DNA from: Alphaproteobacteria bacterium
GTDB taxonomy: Bacteria; Pseudomonadota; Alphaproteobacteria; Micavibrionales; Micavibrionaceae
DNA length: 33,837 nucleotides
Reading direction: 5' to 3'
NCBI GenBank assembly: GCA_016764775.1
Contig: JAESRE010000005.1
Span: forward strand, 1 to 33,837
Shown: in pieces, positions 1 through 7,449 of the stretch
Layout of the letters: each line of letters begins with the position of its first letter
Position numbering within the stretch: position 1 is the stretch's first letter
The notes under the pieces: model-generated
What the model saw: the letters and a program-made list of their open reading frames with translations, nothing else
Told to the model about the DNA's origin: nothing
Databases searched by the model: none
Made by a program: the position numbers and the translations under genes

Positions 1-569
1 GGGGCTATGTTCCTGCCGACAAACACAATATTGAAAATGAATCTGTACAGATGATTCCCATGGATTCCAGTTTTTCCCCGATCGAAAAGATCACCTTTCA
101 TGTTGAGAATACCCGGGTTGGGCAATCCACGGATTATGATTCCCTGGTCATGGAATTATGGACCAATGGGGGTATTACACCTGAAGATGCGGTGGCTCAT
201 GCTGCCAAAATTGTTAAAGATCATATGCAGACCTTTATCAATTTTGAGGAAGAGCCGGAACCGGTACAACCCCAAGTGGATGAGAAAAAACAGAAGATGC
301 TGGCAAATATGGCCAAATGTGTGGAAGAACTCGAACTGTCTGTTCGTTCCGCAAACTGCCTCAAGAACGACAACATCGTTTACATTGGCGATTTGGTTCA
401 GAAGTCCGAGAGCGACATGCTTCGTACACCGAACTTCGGTCGTAAATCTCTGAACGAGATCAAGGAAGTGCTGACAACAATGGGTCTGCATCTGGGTATG
501 CAGGTCGAAGGTTGGCCTCCGGAGAATATCGAAGAACTCGCGAAGAAAACTGAAGACCAGCAGTTCTAG
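1..569 (+). CDS. rpoA: DNA-directed RNA polymerase subunit alpha, 3' part
   Basis: The reading frame is already open at base 3, so the gene starts outside the window. About 189 C-terminal residues are present. The first part matches the end of the alpha N-terminal domain ([20 protein letters not shown] region, then the [10 protein letters not shown] motif). An acidic linker ([11 protein letters not shown]) follows, then the alpha C-terminal domain with the canonical [15 protein letters not shown] and [16 protein letters not shown] helices, which contact DNA UP elements and activators. The end, [14 protein letters not shown], is typical of alphaproteobacteria. Alpha dimerises to nucleate core RNA polymerase assembly. 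rplQ follows 143 bp downstream on the same strand, the usual end of the S13-S11-alpha-L17 operon. The identification is secure. Confidence 0.98.
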   Translation, partial: GYVPADKHNIENESVQMIPMDSSFSPIEKITFHVENTRVGQSTDYDSLVMELWTNGGITPEDAVAHAAKIVKDHMQTFINFEEEPEPVQPQVDEKKQKMLANMAKCVEELELSVRSANCLKNDNIVYIGDLVQKSESDMLRTPNFGRKSLNEIKEVLTTMGLHLGMQVEGWPPENIEELAKKTEDQQF

Positions 570-604
570 GACCTTGGTCCGCGATATAGGGCAGGTTGCC
601 CGCC

Positions 605-643
605 CCGAAGCGTAATTGCTTGCATCAAAGGGATGCGCTTCGG
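605..643 (+). other. Hairpin in the rpoA-rplQ spacer
   Basis: CCGAAGCG (605-612) and CGCTTCGG (636-643) form a perfect 8-bp stem around a 23-base loop, followed by TTTG. It lies between two genes expected to be cotranscribed, so a full terminator would be surprising. A processing site or partial attenuator is more likely. Only the inverted repeat itself is seen. Confidence 0.35.
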
Positions 644-712
644 TTTGTACTATGGCTCTCATACGTGAGGCCGCAGCAACGCCAGTAAGGCTGGCAGAAA
701 GGATGCAGTGAA

Positions 713-1339
713 ATGAAACACCGCATTAAACAACGTAAACTTAACCGTGACTCCAGCCACCGTCAGGCGATGCTGGCAAATATGGCGGCTTCCCTCGTGA
801 AGCATGAGCAAATCAAAACAACTTTGCCAAAAGCAAAGGAATTGCGCCCGTACATCGAAAAGCTGATCACTCTTGGTAAGCAAGCGAACGACAAGCCTGC
901 AACGGCTTTGTCTAAACGTCGTCAGGCAATCTCCAAGATGCGCGATACTGACATGGTCGCGAAAATCTTCGACGTATTGGCCGAACGTTATGCCGACCGT
1001 CCGGGTGGCTACACACGCATCATGAAAGCGGGTTTCCGCTACGGTGATGCGGCGCCTGTCGCGATCATCGAACTGGTTGACCGTGATGTTGAAGCCAAAG
1101 GTCAGGACAGCGGTCCTGTAGACTTCGACGAAGAATTCATTCCGGGTCCTTCCGAAGAAGTGAAAGAAAAGCGCGAAGAGAAGAAAGACAAAGAAGAAAA
1201 AGCGAAAGCCAAGAAGAAGGCGGCTCCTAAAGCCCCTAAGAAATCTCAGGCCGAACCTGTTTCTTCCAAGAAAGACACGCAAGCGTCTAAATCTGCGCCT
1301 AAGCAAAATGCCGGTAAATCCGGTAAGCGCGGCGGCTAA
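713..1339 (+). CDS. rplQ: 50S ribosomal protein L17 with long basic C-terminal tail
   Basis: bL17 sits near the peptide exit tunnel of the 50S subunit. The N-terminus [17 protein letters not shown] and the later [19 protein letters not shown] block are diagnostic, and the globular domain ends near residue 131 ([11 protein letters not shown]). Family members are usually about 120-140 residues, but this one is 208. Residues about 132-208 are a low-complexity tail. It begins with an acidic DFDEEF stretch and then becomes very rich in Lys, Ala, Glu and Ser. The tail is probably disordered and may bind rRNA or help assembly; that role is inference. An AAGGA site lies 9 nt before the ATG. A strong terminator follows, so this is the last gene of the operon. 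Confidence 0.97.
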   Translation: MKHRIKQRKLNRDSSHRQAMLANMAASLVKHEQIKTTLPKAKELRPYIEKLITLGKQANDKPATALSKRRQAISKMRDTDMVAKIFDVLAERYADRPGGYTRIMKAGFRYGDAAPVAIIELVDRDVEAKGQDSGPVDFDEEFIPGPSEEVKEKREEKKDKEEKAKAKKKAAPKAPKKSQAEPVSSKKDTQASKSAPKQNAGKSGKRGG

Positions 1340-1367
1340 GCTTCATAGCGATATAAGAATCAATAAG

Positions 1368-1395
1368 AAAGCGGGCTTTTTAGTCCGCTTTTTTT
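1368..1395 (+). terminator. Rho-independent terminator of the rpoA-rplQ operon
   Basis: A 9-bp stem (AAAGCGGGC paired with GTCCGCTTT, one G-U pair) encloses the loop TTTTTA and is followed by an unbroken T run. It lies 28 bp after the rplQ stop. The T run overlaps the stop codon of the convergent gene on the other strand. Confidence 0.88.
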
Positions 1396-1963
1396 ACAAG
1401 TTGCTCTGTGGAAGGCCCGGGCCTGTGTTGGCGGGGTCAACATGGACGACATCGCCTTCTGCAATTTGAGAAATCACCGGTTCTGCATATGGATGCAAGC
1501 TATCCGGATTGGCGCTGGAATCATATATAAACCAGTGCTCTAAGTTTTCACTTAATGTTACACGAATTGTTGTTTCAGCGTTGGGCGCATACCCTTCAAA
1601 AAAGGCAACTTCACCAAACGCCCCTGCAAGTTCCGGGTAATCCCCTTCAGGAACCCAGCCAAAGGAACTGAATTCGCCAGCCACTTCATTAGGGTCTCTA
1701 TCAAGTTCGGGGTCAAGAGAGTGCCCGAATTGTCCATCGTCACCTGCATATATCATGCAGCTGGCTGTTGAGCCTGTTTGCGAGGGATCCGAAATAACCA
1801 TCGTCCACCCCAAAAAACCGTTCGGATCATTCGATGCATAAAGTTCCAAGGCATGACCGTTTGTGTCAAGCCCTTGAAAAATAAGCTCTTCTCCAAATTT
1901 TGTGGTGATGAAGTCTTTTACGTCTTCTCTGGTGCCGCAGTTATCTTCGCCAATACCCGTCAT
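1394..1963 (-). CDS. Uncharacterised protein with a Cys-pair domain of alphaproteobacterial type
   Basis: The product is 189 residues, acidic, with no signal peptide or membrane segment. A GAGGGTAAG ribosome-binding site lies 7 nt before the ATG. Residues about 9-75 follow a pattern I associate with small uncharacterised alphaproteobacterial proteins: a Cys-x-x-Arg start (C9), a FGEELIFQGL segment, LELYAS, a GWTMVIS strand, then a Cys (C69) before MIYAGDDGQ. The remaining ~110 residues (FGWVPEGDYPELAG to GPGLPQSNL) look like a second, unrecognised domain. The first domain may be a small beta fold with the two Cys paired, though without an export signal that is unclear. It lies downstream of panBC on the same strand, 82 bp away, with no obvious terminator between. 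Function unknown. Confidence 0.7.
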   Translation of the reverse strand: MTGIGEDNCGTREDVKDFITTKFGEELIFQGLDTNGHALELYASNDPNGFLGWTMVISDPSQTGSTASCMIYAGDDGQFGHSLDPELDRDPNEVAGEFSSFGWVPEGDYPELAGAFGEVAFFEGYAPNAETTIRVTLSENLEHWFIYDSSANPDSLHPYAEPVISQIAEGDVVHVDPANTGPGLPQSNL

Positions 1964-2045
1964 AACTTACCCTCTTATTCGTATGAATATTTTAGGTGAG
2001 TTTGTTTAATATTATGTTAAAAATCAGGGTCTTAGCTTGGTGGGT

Positions 2046-2840
2046 TTATGTTTGAACAGCACAATTGTCGATCAAGCGTGTTTTGCCGACCCATCCGGCG
2101 GCGAGGATGCGGTTCCATTCAGGCTTATAGCGTACGTAATCGACTTTATCGAAACCTGCTGTTTTAAGCATCTCCTCGGCCTCTTGGAGCTTGTCATCAC
2201 TCGGGTCCTGCGCGACATTATGAATGATCTGGTTAAGCATACGGGCGATCCCCAGCTGCGCCTCGCTCAAATACGCATTGCGAGAGGAAAGGGCGAGGCC
2301 GTGCTCATCCCGCGCAATAGGGCCACCGATGATCTCGATGCCCATATCTTTATCCGCGACCATCTCCTTGATGACCTGTAGCTGCTGGAAGTCTTTTTCG
2401 CCGAATACCGCCAGATCAGGCTGAACCACTTCGAATAGACGGTTTACGACGGTGGCGACCCCGTGAAAGAAATGCGGCCTGAATTCGGTTTCTAAGCCCT
2501 CTGCCGCCTTGCCCGCCTGTACCGTTACAGATGGGCCGTCAGGGTATATATCGCTCTCTAAAGGCAAATACAGCGCATCGACGCCCAATGTCTCGATAAG
2601 CTTCGCGTCGCCCTCTACATCGCGTGGGTAGGCATCAAAATCTTCGTGTGGGGCAAACTGGGTCGGGTTCACATAGACACTGACCACGACCTTGTCGGCC
2701 TTGTCCTTGGCCATGCGCATCAGGCTAAGGTGCCCGTCATGCAGCGCACCCATAGTCGGTACAAAGCCGACCTTCAAGCCGTCATCTTTCCAGCCCGTAA
2801 CAAGGGCTTGCAGTTCGTCTGCGTCTTTAATGGTAATCAT
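2046..2840 (-). CDS. panC: Pantothenate synthetase
   Basis: It joins pantoate and beta-alanine using ATP to make pantothenate, the last step before coenzyme A synthesis proper, in the cytoplasm. The 264 residues are close to the usual ~280. The nucleotidyltransferase motif PTMGALHDGH is at residues 28-37. VSVYVNPTQF, GEKDFQQL and the SSRNAYLS signature follow. The ATG overlaps the panB stop by 4 bp (ATGA), so translation is probably coupled to panB. Start and product are secure. Confidence 0.97.
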   Translation of the reverse strand: MITIKDADELQALVTGWKDDGLKVGFVPTMGALHDGHLSLMRMAKDKADKVVVSVYVNPTQFAPHEDFDAYPRDVEGDAKLIETLGVDALYLPLESDIYPDGPSVTVQAGKAAEGLETEFRPHFFHGVATVVNRLFEVVQPDLAVFGEKDFQQLQVIKEMVADKDMGIEIIGGPIARDEHGLALSSRNAYLSEAQLGIARMLNQIIHNVAQDPSDDKLQEAEEMLKTAGFDKVDYVRYKPEWNRILAAGWVGKTRLIDNCAVQT

Positions 2841-3637
2841 GAGGCTTTTTTGTAGAGATGTTCTTCGCCCGGGAAACGGCGTGCACGGACATCGCCGGCG
2901 AATGTTTTAATCGCCCAGTCAATGTCGCCCTTCATATTGGCATATTGCTGTACGAATTTCGGAGGGCGCGCATGCAACAGACCAAGTAAATCTTCAGTCA
3001 CCAGTATCTGTCCGTCACAGGCAGCGGAGGCCCCGATGCCGATGCTGGGTATATTCACGGCCTTCGTGATCTGATCGGCGGCTTCATCAATCGTGCCTTC
3101 CAGAACGAATGCGAAGGCTCCGGCATCTTCAAGGCATTTGGCATCTTCGATAAGTCCTTCGACCTGTGTTTCGGTCTTGCCTTTAATCTTGTATCCGCCT
3201 TCTTTCTCAACCGATTGCGGTTGCAGGCCGATATGGCCGAGCACGGGAATGTCCGCCTTTACGATCTTCTCAATTTGTACACGCATGGACACGCCGCCTT
3301 CCAGCTTTACGCCGTCAGCACCGGTTTCGTCCATAATGCGCTTGGCGTTATTTAAGGCTTCCTGACTGTCTTCTTCGTAGCTTCCAAACGGCATATCAAC
3401 AATGACAGGCACATGGGGCTTGGCGCGCATAACCGCTTTACCGTGCTCGATCATCATCTCCAGTGTGACGCCTGTCGTGTTGTCCATGCCATATAGCACC
3501 GTACCCACACTGTCCCCGACCAGCAGGAAATCCACATGCGGGTTCAGACTTTGCGCCATTGGCGTCGTATAGGCCGTCAGGCTCACCAGCGGTGTGTCTT
3601 TGTTTTTATGTTCACGGATAAAGTCGATTGATTTCAT
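2837..3637 (-). CDS. panB: 3-methyl-2-oxobutanoate hydroxymethyltransferase (ketopantoate hydroxymethyltransferase)
   Basis: It transfers a one-carbon unit from 5,10-methylene-tetrahydrofolate to 2-oxoisovalerate, giving ketopantoate, the first committed step to pantothenate. Length is 266 residues, normal for PanB. The Mg2+-binding acids are in place: D42 in GDSVGTVLYG, D81 in DMPFGSY and E113 in KLEGG. The catalytic Glu is E180 in FVLEGT. An AGAGG site lies 8 nt before the ATG. It is the first gene of a panB-panC pair. Only 47 bp separates its start from the divergent degP-like gene, so the two promoters must be back to back or overlapping. Confidence 0.97.
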   Translation of the reverse strand: MKSIDFIREHKNKDTPLVSLTAYTTPMAQSLNPHVDFLLVGDSVGTVLYGMDNTTGVTLEMMIEHGKAVMRAKPHVPVIVDMPFGSYEEDSQEALNNAKRIMDETGADGVKLEGGVSMRVQIEKIVKADIPVLGHIGLQPQSVEKEGGYKIKGKTETQVEGLIEDAKCLEDAGAFAFVLEGTIDEAADQITKAVNIPSIGIGASAACDGQILVTEDLLGLLHARPPKFVQQYANMKGDIDWAIKTFAGDVRARRFPGEEHLYKKAS

Positions 3638-3649
3638 GAAGAAGACCTC

Positions 3650-3678
3650 TTGCCCTGCCAGTCAGGCTGTCCTAATTT
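3650..3678 (+). promoter_or_regulatory. Candidate promoter for the degP-like gene (leaderless geometry)
   Basis: TTGCCC (3650-3655), a 17-bp spacer and TAATTT (3673-3678) precede the ATG by exactly 6 nt. No Shine-Dalgarno is present upstream of this start. The predicted transcription start falls on or next to the ATG. The -10 match is weak (3 of 6), so the call rests mostly on geometry. Confidence 0.4.
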
Positions 3679-3684
3679 TCTAGC

Positions 3685-5097
3685 ATGTTTAACAGAGTTA
3701 TTTTCGTACTGCTAGTTTTATGCTTACACCCGCTCAGCACGCCTGCGCAAGCACAAACGCGCACGGTGCCGGAATCCGAAACGCAAATACAGCTGTCATT
3801 CGCGCCTGTCGTTAAGAAAACAGCACCGGCCGTGGTAAATATATATACTAAACGTACCGTATCACAACGTGCGGTAAACCCGTTTATGAACGATCCGTTC
3901 TTTGCGCCGTTCTTCCGTCAGGACAGGTTCGGTGGCCGCATGAGGCGGCAGGTTGAAAGCTCTTTGGGGTCGGGCGTGATTGTCGAGGCTGATGGGTTGA
4001 TCGTTACGAATGCCCATGTGATCGATGAGGCGGACGAGATTACGGTTGTGTTGAATGACGGTCGTGAATTCGAAGCTGAACTGGCCATCGCGGACCCTGC
4101 TTCCGATCTGGCGCTGCTGCGTATACAGGCCGAAGGGTTGCCATATGTCGAACTCAAACCGTCCGAAACGCTGGAGGTTGGCGATCTTGTGTTGGCAATC
4201 GGTAACCCGTTCGGAGTAGGGCAGACCGTGACCAGTGGTATTGTCAGCGCGCAAGGCCGCTCATCGCTAAACATCAGTGATTTTAACTTCTTTATCCAGA
4301 CCGACGCGGCCATTAACCCAGGTAACTCCGGTGGTGCGCTGGTGGCACTGGATGGTGGCGTAGTAGGCATCAACTCGGCTATCTACTCGCGTGACGGCGG
4401 CTCGTTAGGCATTGGCTTTGCGATCCCGTCCGAAATGGTTGCATCCGTCATTGCGGCTGAAAAAGCAGGGCATTCGGGTACTAAAGGCGTCGTGCGCCCA
4501 TGGCTCGGTGTCACGTCTCAAAACGTAACACAGGATATTGCCGCCTCTCTGGGGCTTGATACCCCACAAGGCGCACTGATTAACGACCTGCATCCCGCCA
4601 GCCCGTTGAAAGCAGCGGGAGCCAAAGTCGGCGATGTGATCTTGTCTTTAAATGGCCGCATCATCCGCGACTCGTCTGAAATGAAATTCCGCATGGCAAA
4701 CGTACCGCTTGGCGAGGATGCTAACGTAACCATCATCCGCAACGGTCAGGAGAAAACGGTCAAAGTTACTGCCATGGCCCCGCCGAATGACCCGCCGCGT
4801 AACGATACCGTGCTGGAAGGGCAGCATGTCCTCAAAGGCGCCACTGTGGCGAATTTAAACCCTGCCGTTGCGCTGGAACTGGGCGTGGATGATGAGATGT
4901 TGGGGGTCGTTGTTGTCGATGTTCCGCAGGGTGCGTCTGTATCACGCTTCCTGTCCGCCGGTGATATCCTGATGGAAATTAACGGCATTGAAATCAAGTC
5001 GATTGCCGATGTCGAAAAAGCGCTGGCCGGATCACAACGCGGATTGTCATTGACGATGAATTCGCAAGGGCGCATCCAGCGCCTTGTTATTCGCTAA
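3685..5097 (+). CDS. DegP/Do family periplasmic serine endoprotease
   Basis: An HtrA-type protease/chaperone that degrades misfolded envelope proteins. A signal peptide covers residues 1-23 (hydrophobic core VIFVLLVLCL, cleavage after AQA). The trypsin-like domain carries the triad H111 (VTNAHV), D141 (ASDLALL) and S215 (NPGNSGGAL). Two PDZ domains follow, at about 275-365 and 380-465. The second is degenerate but ends in the usual strand. At 470 residues it is typical for DegP/DegQ/MucD, and I cannot tell these apart. No ribosome-binding site is visible before the ATG. It is divergent from panB and appears monocistronic. Confidence 0.95.
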   Translation: MFNRVIFVLLVLCLHPLSTPAQAQTRTVPESETQIQLSFAPVVKKTAPAVVNIYTKRTVSQRAVNPFMNDPFFAPFFRQDRFGGRMRRQVESSLGSGVIVEADGLIVTNAHVIDEADEITVVLNDGREFEAELAIADPASDLALLRIQAEGLPYVELKPSETLEVGDLVLAIGNPFGVGQTVTSGIVSAQGRSSLNISDFNFFIQTDAAINPGNSGGALVALDGGVVGINSAIYSRDGGSLGIGFAIPSEMVASVIAAEKAGHSGTKGVVRPWLGVTSQNVTQDIAASLGLDTPQGALINDLHPASPLKAAGAKVGDVILSLNGRIIRDSSEMKFRMANVPLGEDANVTIIRNGQEKTVKVTAMAPPNDPPRNDTVLEGQHVLKGATVANLNPAVALELGVDDEMLGVVVVDVPQGASVSRFLSAGDILMEINGIEIKSIADVEKALAGSQRGLSLTMNSQGRIQRLVIR

Positions 5098-5120
5098 ATC
5101 CAAGACGCAAAAACAAGACA

Positions 5121-5147
5121 CAAAAAAAGGCGCTCGAAAAGCGCCTT
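5121..5147 (-). terminator. Rho-independent terminator of the 51/79-residue micro-operon
   Basis: AAGGCGCT / AGCGCCTT form an 8-bp stem with loop TTTCG on the minus strand. The T tract follows only on that strand (seven A on the plus strand, 5122-5128). It therefore terminates leftward transcription 24 bp after the 79-residue gene. The plus strand has no T run after the stem, so it would serve the protease gene poorly. Confidence 0.8.
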
Positions 5148-5170
5148 CGTCCGGAACGTTCATGTCTGAT

Positions 5171-5410
5171 TTATGCAGCCTCGTTTTCAAGGTGCGCTTC
5201 AAGGTCCTCATCAATGGGATCTGTAAAGCCTGAATTCACGTCGAAACGGTACATCAAACCATTAAGATCATAATCGCCGGGATCACGACCTTTCATGTCC
5301 TTTTCGGCTTTCTTTCTAATCTGTTGCACAATCTCGCGAATGTTCTGCGGGTCCTTTGTACGGGCACCGACATTCCCTTCGTTTGTGACTTCATGTTGAT
5401 AATCAGACAT
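5171..5410 (-). CDS. Small uncharacterised protein (79 residues)
   Basis: A hydrophilic 79-residue protein with no signal peptide or membrane segment. The middle (about residues 20-42, NIREIVQQIRKKAEKDMKGR) should be a charged helix. The C-terminus is strongly acidic (DPIDEDLEAHLENEAA). An AGGA site lies 9-10 nt before the ATG. It is the second gene after the 51-residue protein, 17 bp downstream, and a terminator follows, so the pair is a discrete transcription unit. I do not recognise the family. The good start and stop context and operon position support a real gene. Confidence 0.65.
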   Translation of the reverse strand: MSDYQHEVTNEGNVGARTKDPQNIREIVQQIRKKAEKDMKGRDPGDYDLNGLMYRFDVNSGFTDPIDEDLEAHLENEAA

Positions 5411-5427
5411 TCACTCAGTTCCTATAT

Positions 5428-5583
5428 TTATCCGAAACCTTTGATATCAAAGGTTAGGGGATGGCCACTGTCAGTCAATCTTCTCTGGTTGTCTAATGAG
5501 GCCTGACCAAATGAATTCATCAATGGAAGGCCCGAGTCAGGTTGAACTGAGTCATAGTGATCTAGTGTCTCATAAGCACTCAT
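5428..5583 (-). CDS. Small uncharacterised protein (51 residues)
   Basis: A short frame of 51 codons from ATG at 5583 to TAA at 5428. The protein begins MSAYETLDHYDSVQPDSG and ends GHPLTFDIKGFG. An unusually strong ribosome-binding site (AAAAGGAG, 7 nt before the ATG) and an upstream -35/-10 pair (5611-5639) argue that it is translated. It is polar, with no hydrophobic segment and many Asp, Ser and Gly. The 79-residue gene follows 17 bp downstream. Function and family are unknown. The case rests on expression signals, not homology. Confidence 0.6.
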   Translation of the reverse strand: MSAYETLDHYDSVQPDSGLPLMNSFGQASLDNQRRLTDSGHPLTFDIKGFG

Positions 5584-5610
5584 ATTTCAACTCCTTTTCT
5601 ATTAATTTGC

Positions 5611-5639
5611 ATGGTACAGAAAAATGTCGAAAATTGCAA
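5611..5639 (-). promoter_or_regulatory. Sigma-70-like promoter of the micro-operon
   Basis: Minus strand TTGCAA (5634-5639), a 17-bp spacer and TACCAT (5611-5616), then a leader of about 20 nt to the AAAAGGAG ribosome-binding site. The -35 matches 4 of 6 and the -10 matches 4 of 6, at ideal spacing. Confidence 0.55.
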
Positions 5640-5667
5640 GTTTTAGACATAAAAACAGGGGTAAAAT

Positions 5668-5690
5668 CCTGAAAATCTTAATATTTCAGG
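5668..5690. repeat. Short inverted repeat upstream of glyS and the micro-operon
   Basis: CCTGAAA (5668-5674) and TTTCAGG (5684-5690) form a 7-bp dyad with a 9-base centre. It lies in the divergent spacer about 30 bp upstream of the micro-operon -35 box. It could be an operator; nothing else supports that. Confidence 0.3.
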
Positions 5691-5762
5691 CGAAAATACG
5701 AAGAAAGCGGTTGCACTAAAGCCCCAAATCTTTGAAAACAATAGGGAGTTTTTTAACAGAAA

Positions 5763-5771
5763 AAGGTGATC
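5763..5771 (+). promoter_or_regulatory. Ribosome-binding site deciding the GTG start of glyS
   Basis: AAGGTGATC matches the 3' part of the extended anti-16S consensus (AGGAGGTGATC). Its GG pair lies 9 nt before GTG 5776 but about 21 nt before the alternative ATG 5788, so it favours the GTG start. Confidence 0.6.
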
Positions 5772-5775
5772 AGAC

Positions 5776-7308
5776 GTGCCCCTCGATATGAAAGACATTG
5801 TCGCGCTGTGCAAGCGCAGAGGCTTTATTTTTCCCGCCAGTGACATTTATGGCGGCCTGAACGGTTTCTGGGACTATGGCCCTCTGGGTACGGAGCTGAA
5901 GAATAACCTGCGTGATGCATGGTGGAAGCAGATGGTGATCACGCCTCCGCTGGGCCCCGATGGTACACCTGTTGAAATCGTCGGTATCGATTCGTCGATC
6001 ATCCAGAACCCGAAAACATGGGAAGCATCCGGTCACGTTGGCGGTTTCTCCGACCCGATGGTGGATTGTAAGGAAACCAAGAGACGTTACCGTCAGGACC
6101 ATTTGATCGTTCTGACATCCGACAAAGCCGACCGCTGGCCTGCCTTCCACGAAGAAGCCGAAGACAGCGAGATCGAGAAGAAGCTCAAGAAGCTCGGCAT
6201 GCCTGCGGATGTGTCTTTGTTCGAGAAGGTCAACCTGACCAAGCTGCCTGTGGCAGATTATGAGAAAGTTGTCGGCCCTGATGTGAAAGAACCCGGCACA
6301 CTGACCGAACCCAAAGAATTCAACCTGATGTTCCACACCTATGTCGGCGCAACGGCGAGTGAGGACAACAAGGCCTACCTGCGCCCCGAAACGGCGCAAG
6401 GCATCTTCCTGAACTTCAAAAACGTGCTGGATTCATCCCGCGTGAAGGTCCCGTTCGGTATCGCCCAAATCGGTAAGGCGTATCGTAACGAGGTCACGCC
6501 GCGTAACTTCATCTTCCGCTCCCGCGAGTTCGAGCAGATGGAAATGGAATGGTTCTGCGCACCCGACGAAGCCAAAATGTGGCAGGATTTCTGGTTCGAT
6601 GAGCGTGTGAAATTCTGGCGTTCCGTTGGTTTGGGCAGTGACAATATGGTCATGCGTAAACACGATGCGGACGAGCTGGCTCACTACGCCAAAGAAGGTC
6701 TCGGTACATCGGACATCGAATATAAATTCCCATTCACCGATCCCGGTTACGGCGAACTGGAAGGGATAGCACACCGTTGCGACTTCGACCTGAAGCAACA
6801 TCAGGAACATTCAGGCACGAAGCTGGAATATATGGACCCGACCGATAACAAAAACCGTTTCATCCCGCATGTTATCGAACCCGCCGCCGGTTTGACCCGT
6901 GGTGTGCTCGCACTGATCTGTGAGGCTTACACGGTCGATGAAAGCCGTCCTTCAGGTGTGTATCTGAACTTCACGCCTGCGATGGCGCCGAAGAAAGCGG
7001 CAATCCTGCCGCTGACCGCGAAGGATGAGCATGTGCCGCTGGCGCAAAAGCTGTATCTGGAACTGCGCGAGGAATTCCCTGTCGATCTCGATATCAAACA
7101 GAATATCGGTAAGCGTTACGCAAGACAGGACGAAATCGGTACACCGTACTGCTTCACCATCGACAATGACACAATCGAGGATGGTACAATCACCGTGCGC
7201 GAGCGTAACACGATGGCACAGGAACGCATCTCCATGGATAAAGCGCTGGATTACTTGCGCGAGAAAATGCGCCTTTCAGGTGAGGAAGCCCGCAAGAAAG
7301 CGGCTTAA
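5776..7308 (+). CDS. glyS: Glycine--tRNA ligase, dimeric (alpha2) type
   Basis: It charges tRNA-Gly with glycine. This is the single-chain class II enzyme of the alpha2 type, not the GlyQ/GlyS alpha2-beta2 type. The N-terminus carries CKRRGFIF and IYGGLNGFWDYGPLG. TWEASGHVGGFSDP spans about 81-94. Class II motif 2 starts at YRNEV (236-240) with FRSREFEQMEMEWF. Motif 3 is GLTRGVLALICEAY. An anticodon-binding domain covers about 405-500. Length is 510. The start is GTG: AAGGTGATC (5763-5771) is well placed for it, and the MPLDMKDIVALCKRRG start matches the family. An internal ATG at 5788 is poorly spaced. Confidence 0.95.
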   Translation: MPLDMKDIVALCKRRGFIFPASDIYGGLNGFWDYGPLGTELKNNLRDAWWKQMVITPPLGPDGTPVEIVGIDSSIIQNPKTWEASGHVGGFSDPMVDCKETKRRYRQDHLIVLTSDKADRWPAFHEEAEDSEIEKKLKKLGMPADVSLFEKVNLTKLPVADYEKVVGPDVKEPGTLTEPKEFNLMFHTYVGATASEDNKAYLRPETAQGIFLNFKNVLDSSRVKVPFGIAQIGKAYRNEVTPRNFIFRSREFEQMEMEWFCAPDEAKMWQDFWFDERVKFWRSVGLGSDNMVMRKHDADELAHYAKEGLGTSDIEYKFPFTDPGYGELEGIAHRCDFDLKQHQEHSGTKLEYMDPTDNKNRFIPHVIEPAAGLTRGVLALICEAYTVDESRPSGVYLNFTPAMAPKKAAILPLTAKDEHVPLAQKLYLELREEFPVDLDIKQNIGKRYARQDEIGTPYCFTIDNDTIEDGTITVRERNTMAQERISMDKALDYLREKMRLSGEEARKKAA

Positions 7309-7379
7309 AGCACTGATAATAAGGTGATATCGACGTTTTCTTCAGTTCGTTCCGTGGTTTTATAGAGGTGGGGTGGCCT

Positions 7380-7400
7380 ATCGCCCACACAGATGGCGAT
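7380..7400 (+). other. Weak hairpin downstream of glyS
   Basis: ATCGCC (7380-7385) and GGCGAT (7395-7400) form a 6-bp stem with a 9-base loop, followed by GCTTATTT. It may act as a poor terminator for glyS. The rest of the 7309-7449 spacer shows nothing else. Confidence 0.3.
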
Positions 7401-7449
7401 GCTTATTTAAGCCTACCTCAGATTTAGAATGCGGCAAGGATTTGTAGGT

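Noticed and set aside
659-1306. Long open frame on the minus strand opposite rplQ (about 215 codons)
   Set aside because: It is Arg/Phe/Leu-rich, the mirror of the Lys/Glu/Ala codons of the bL17 tail, and has no ribosome-binding site. It is a shadow of rplQ.
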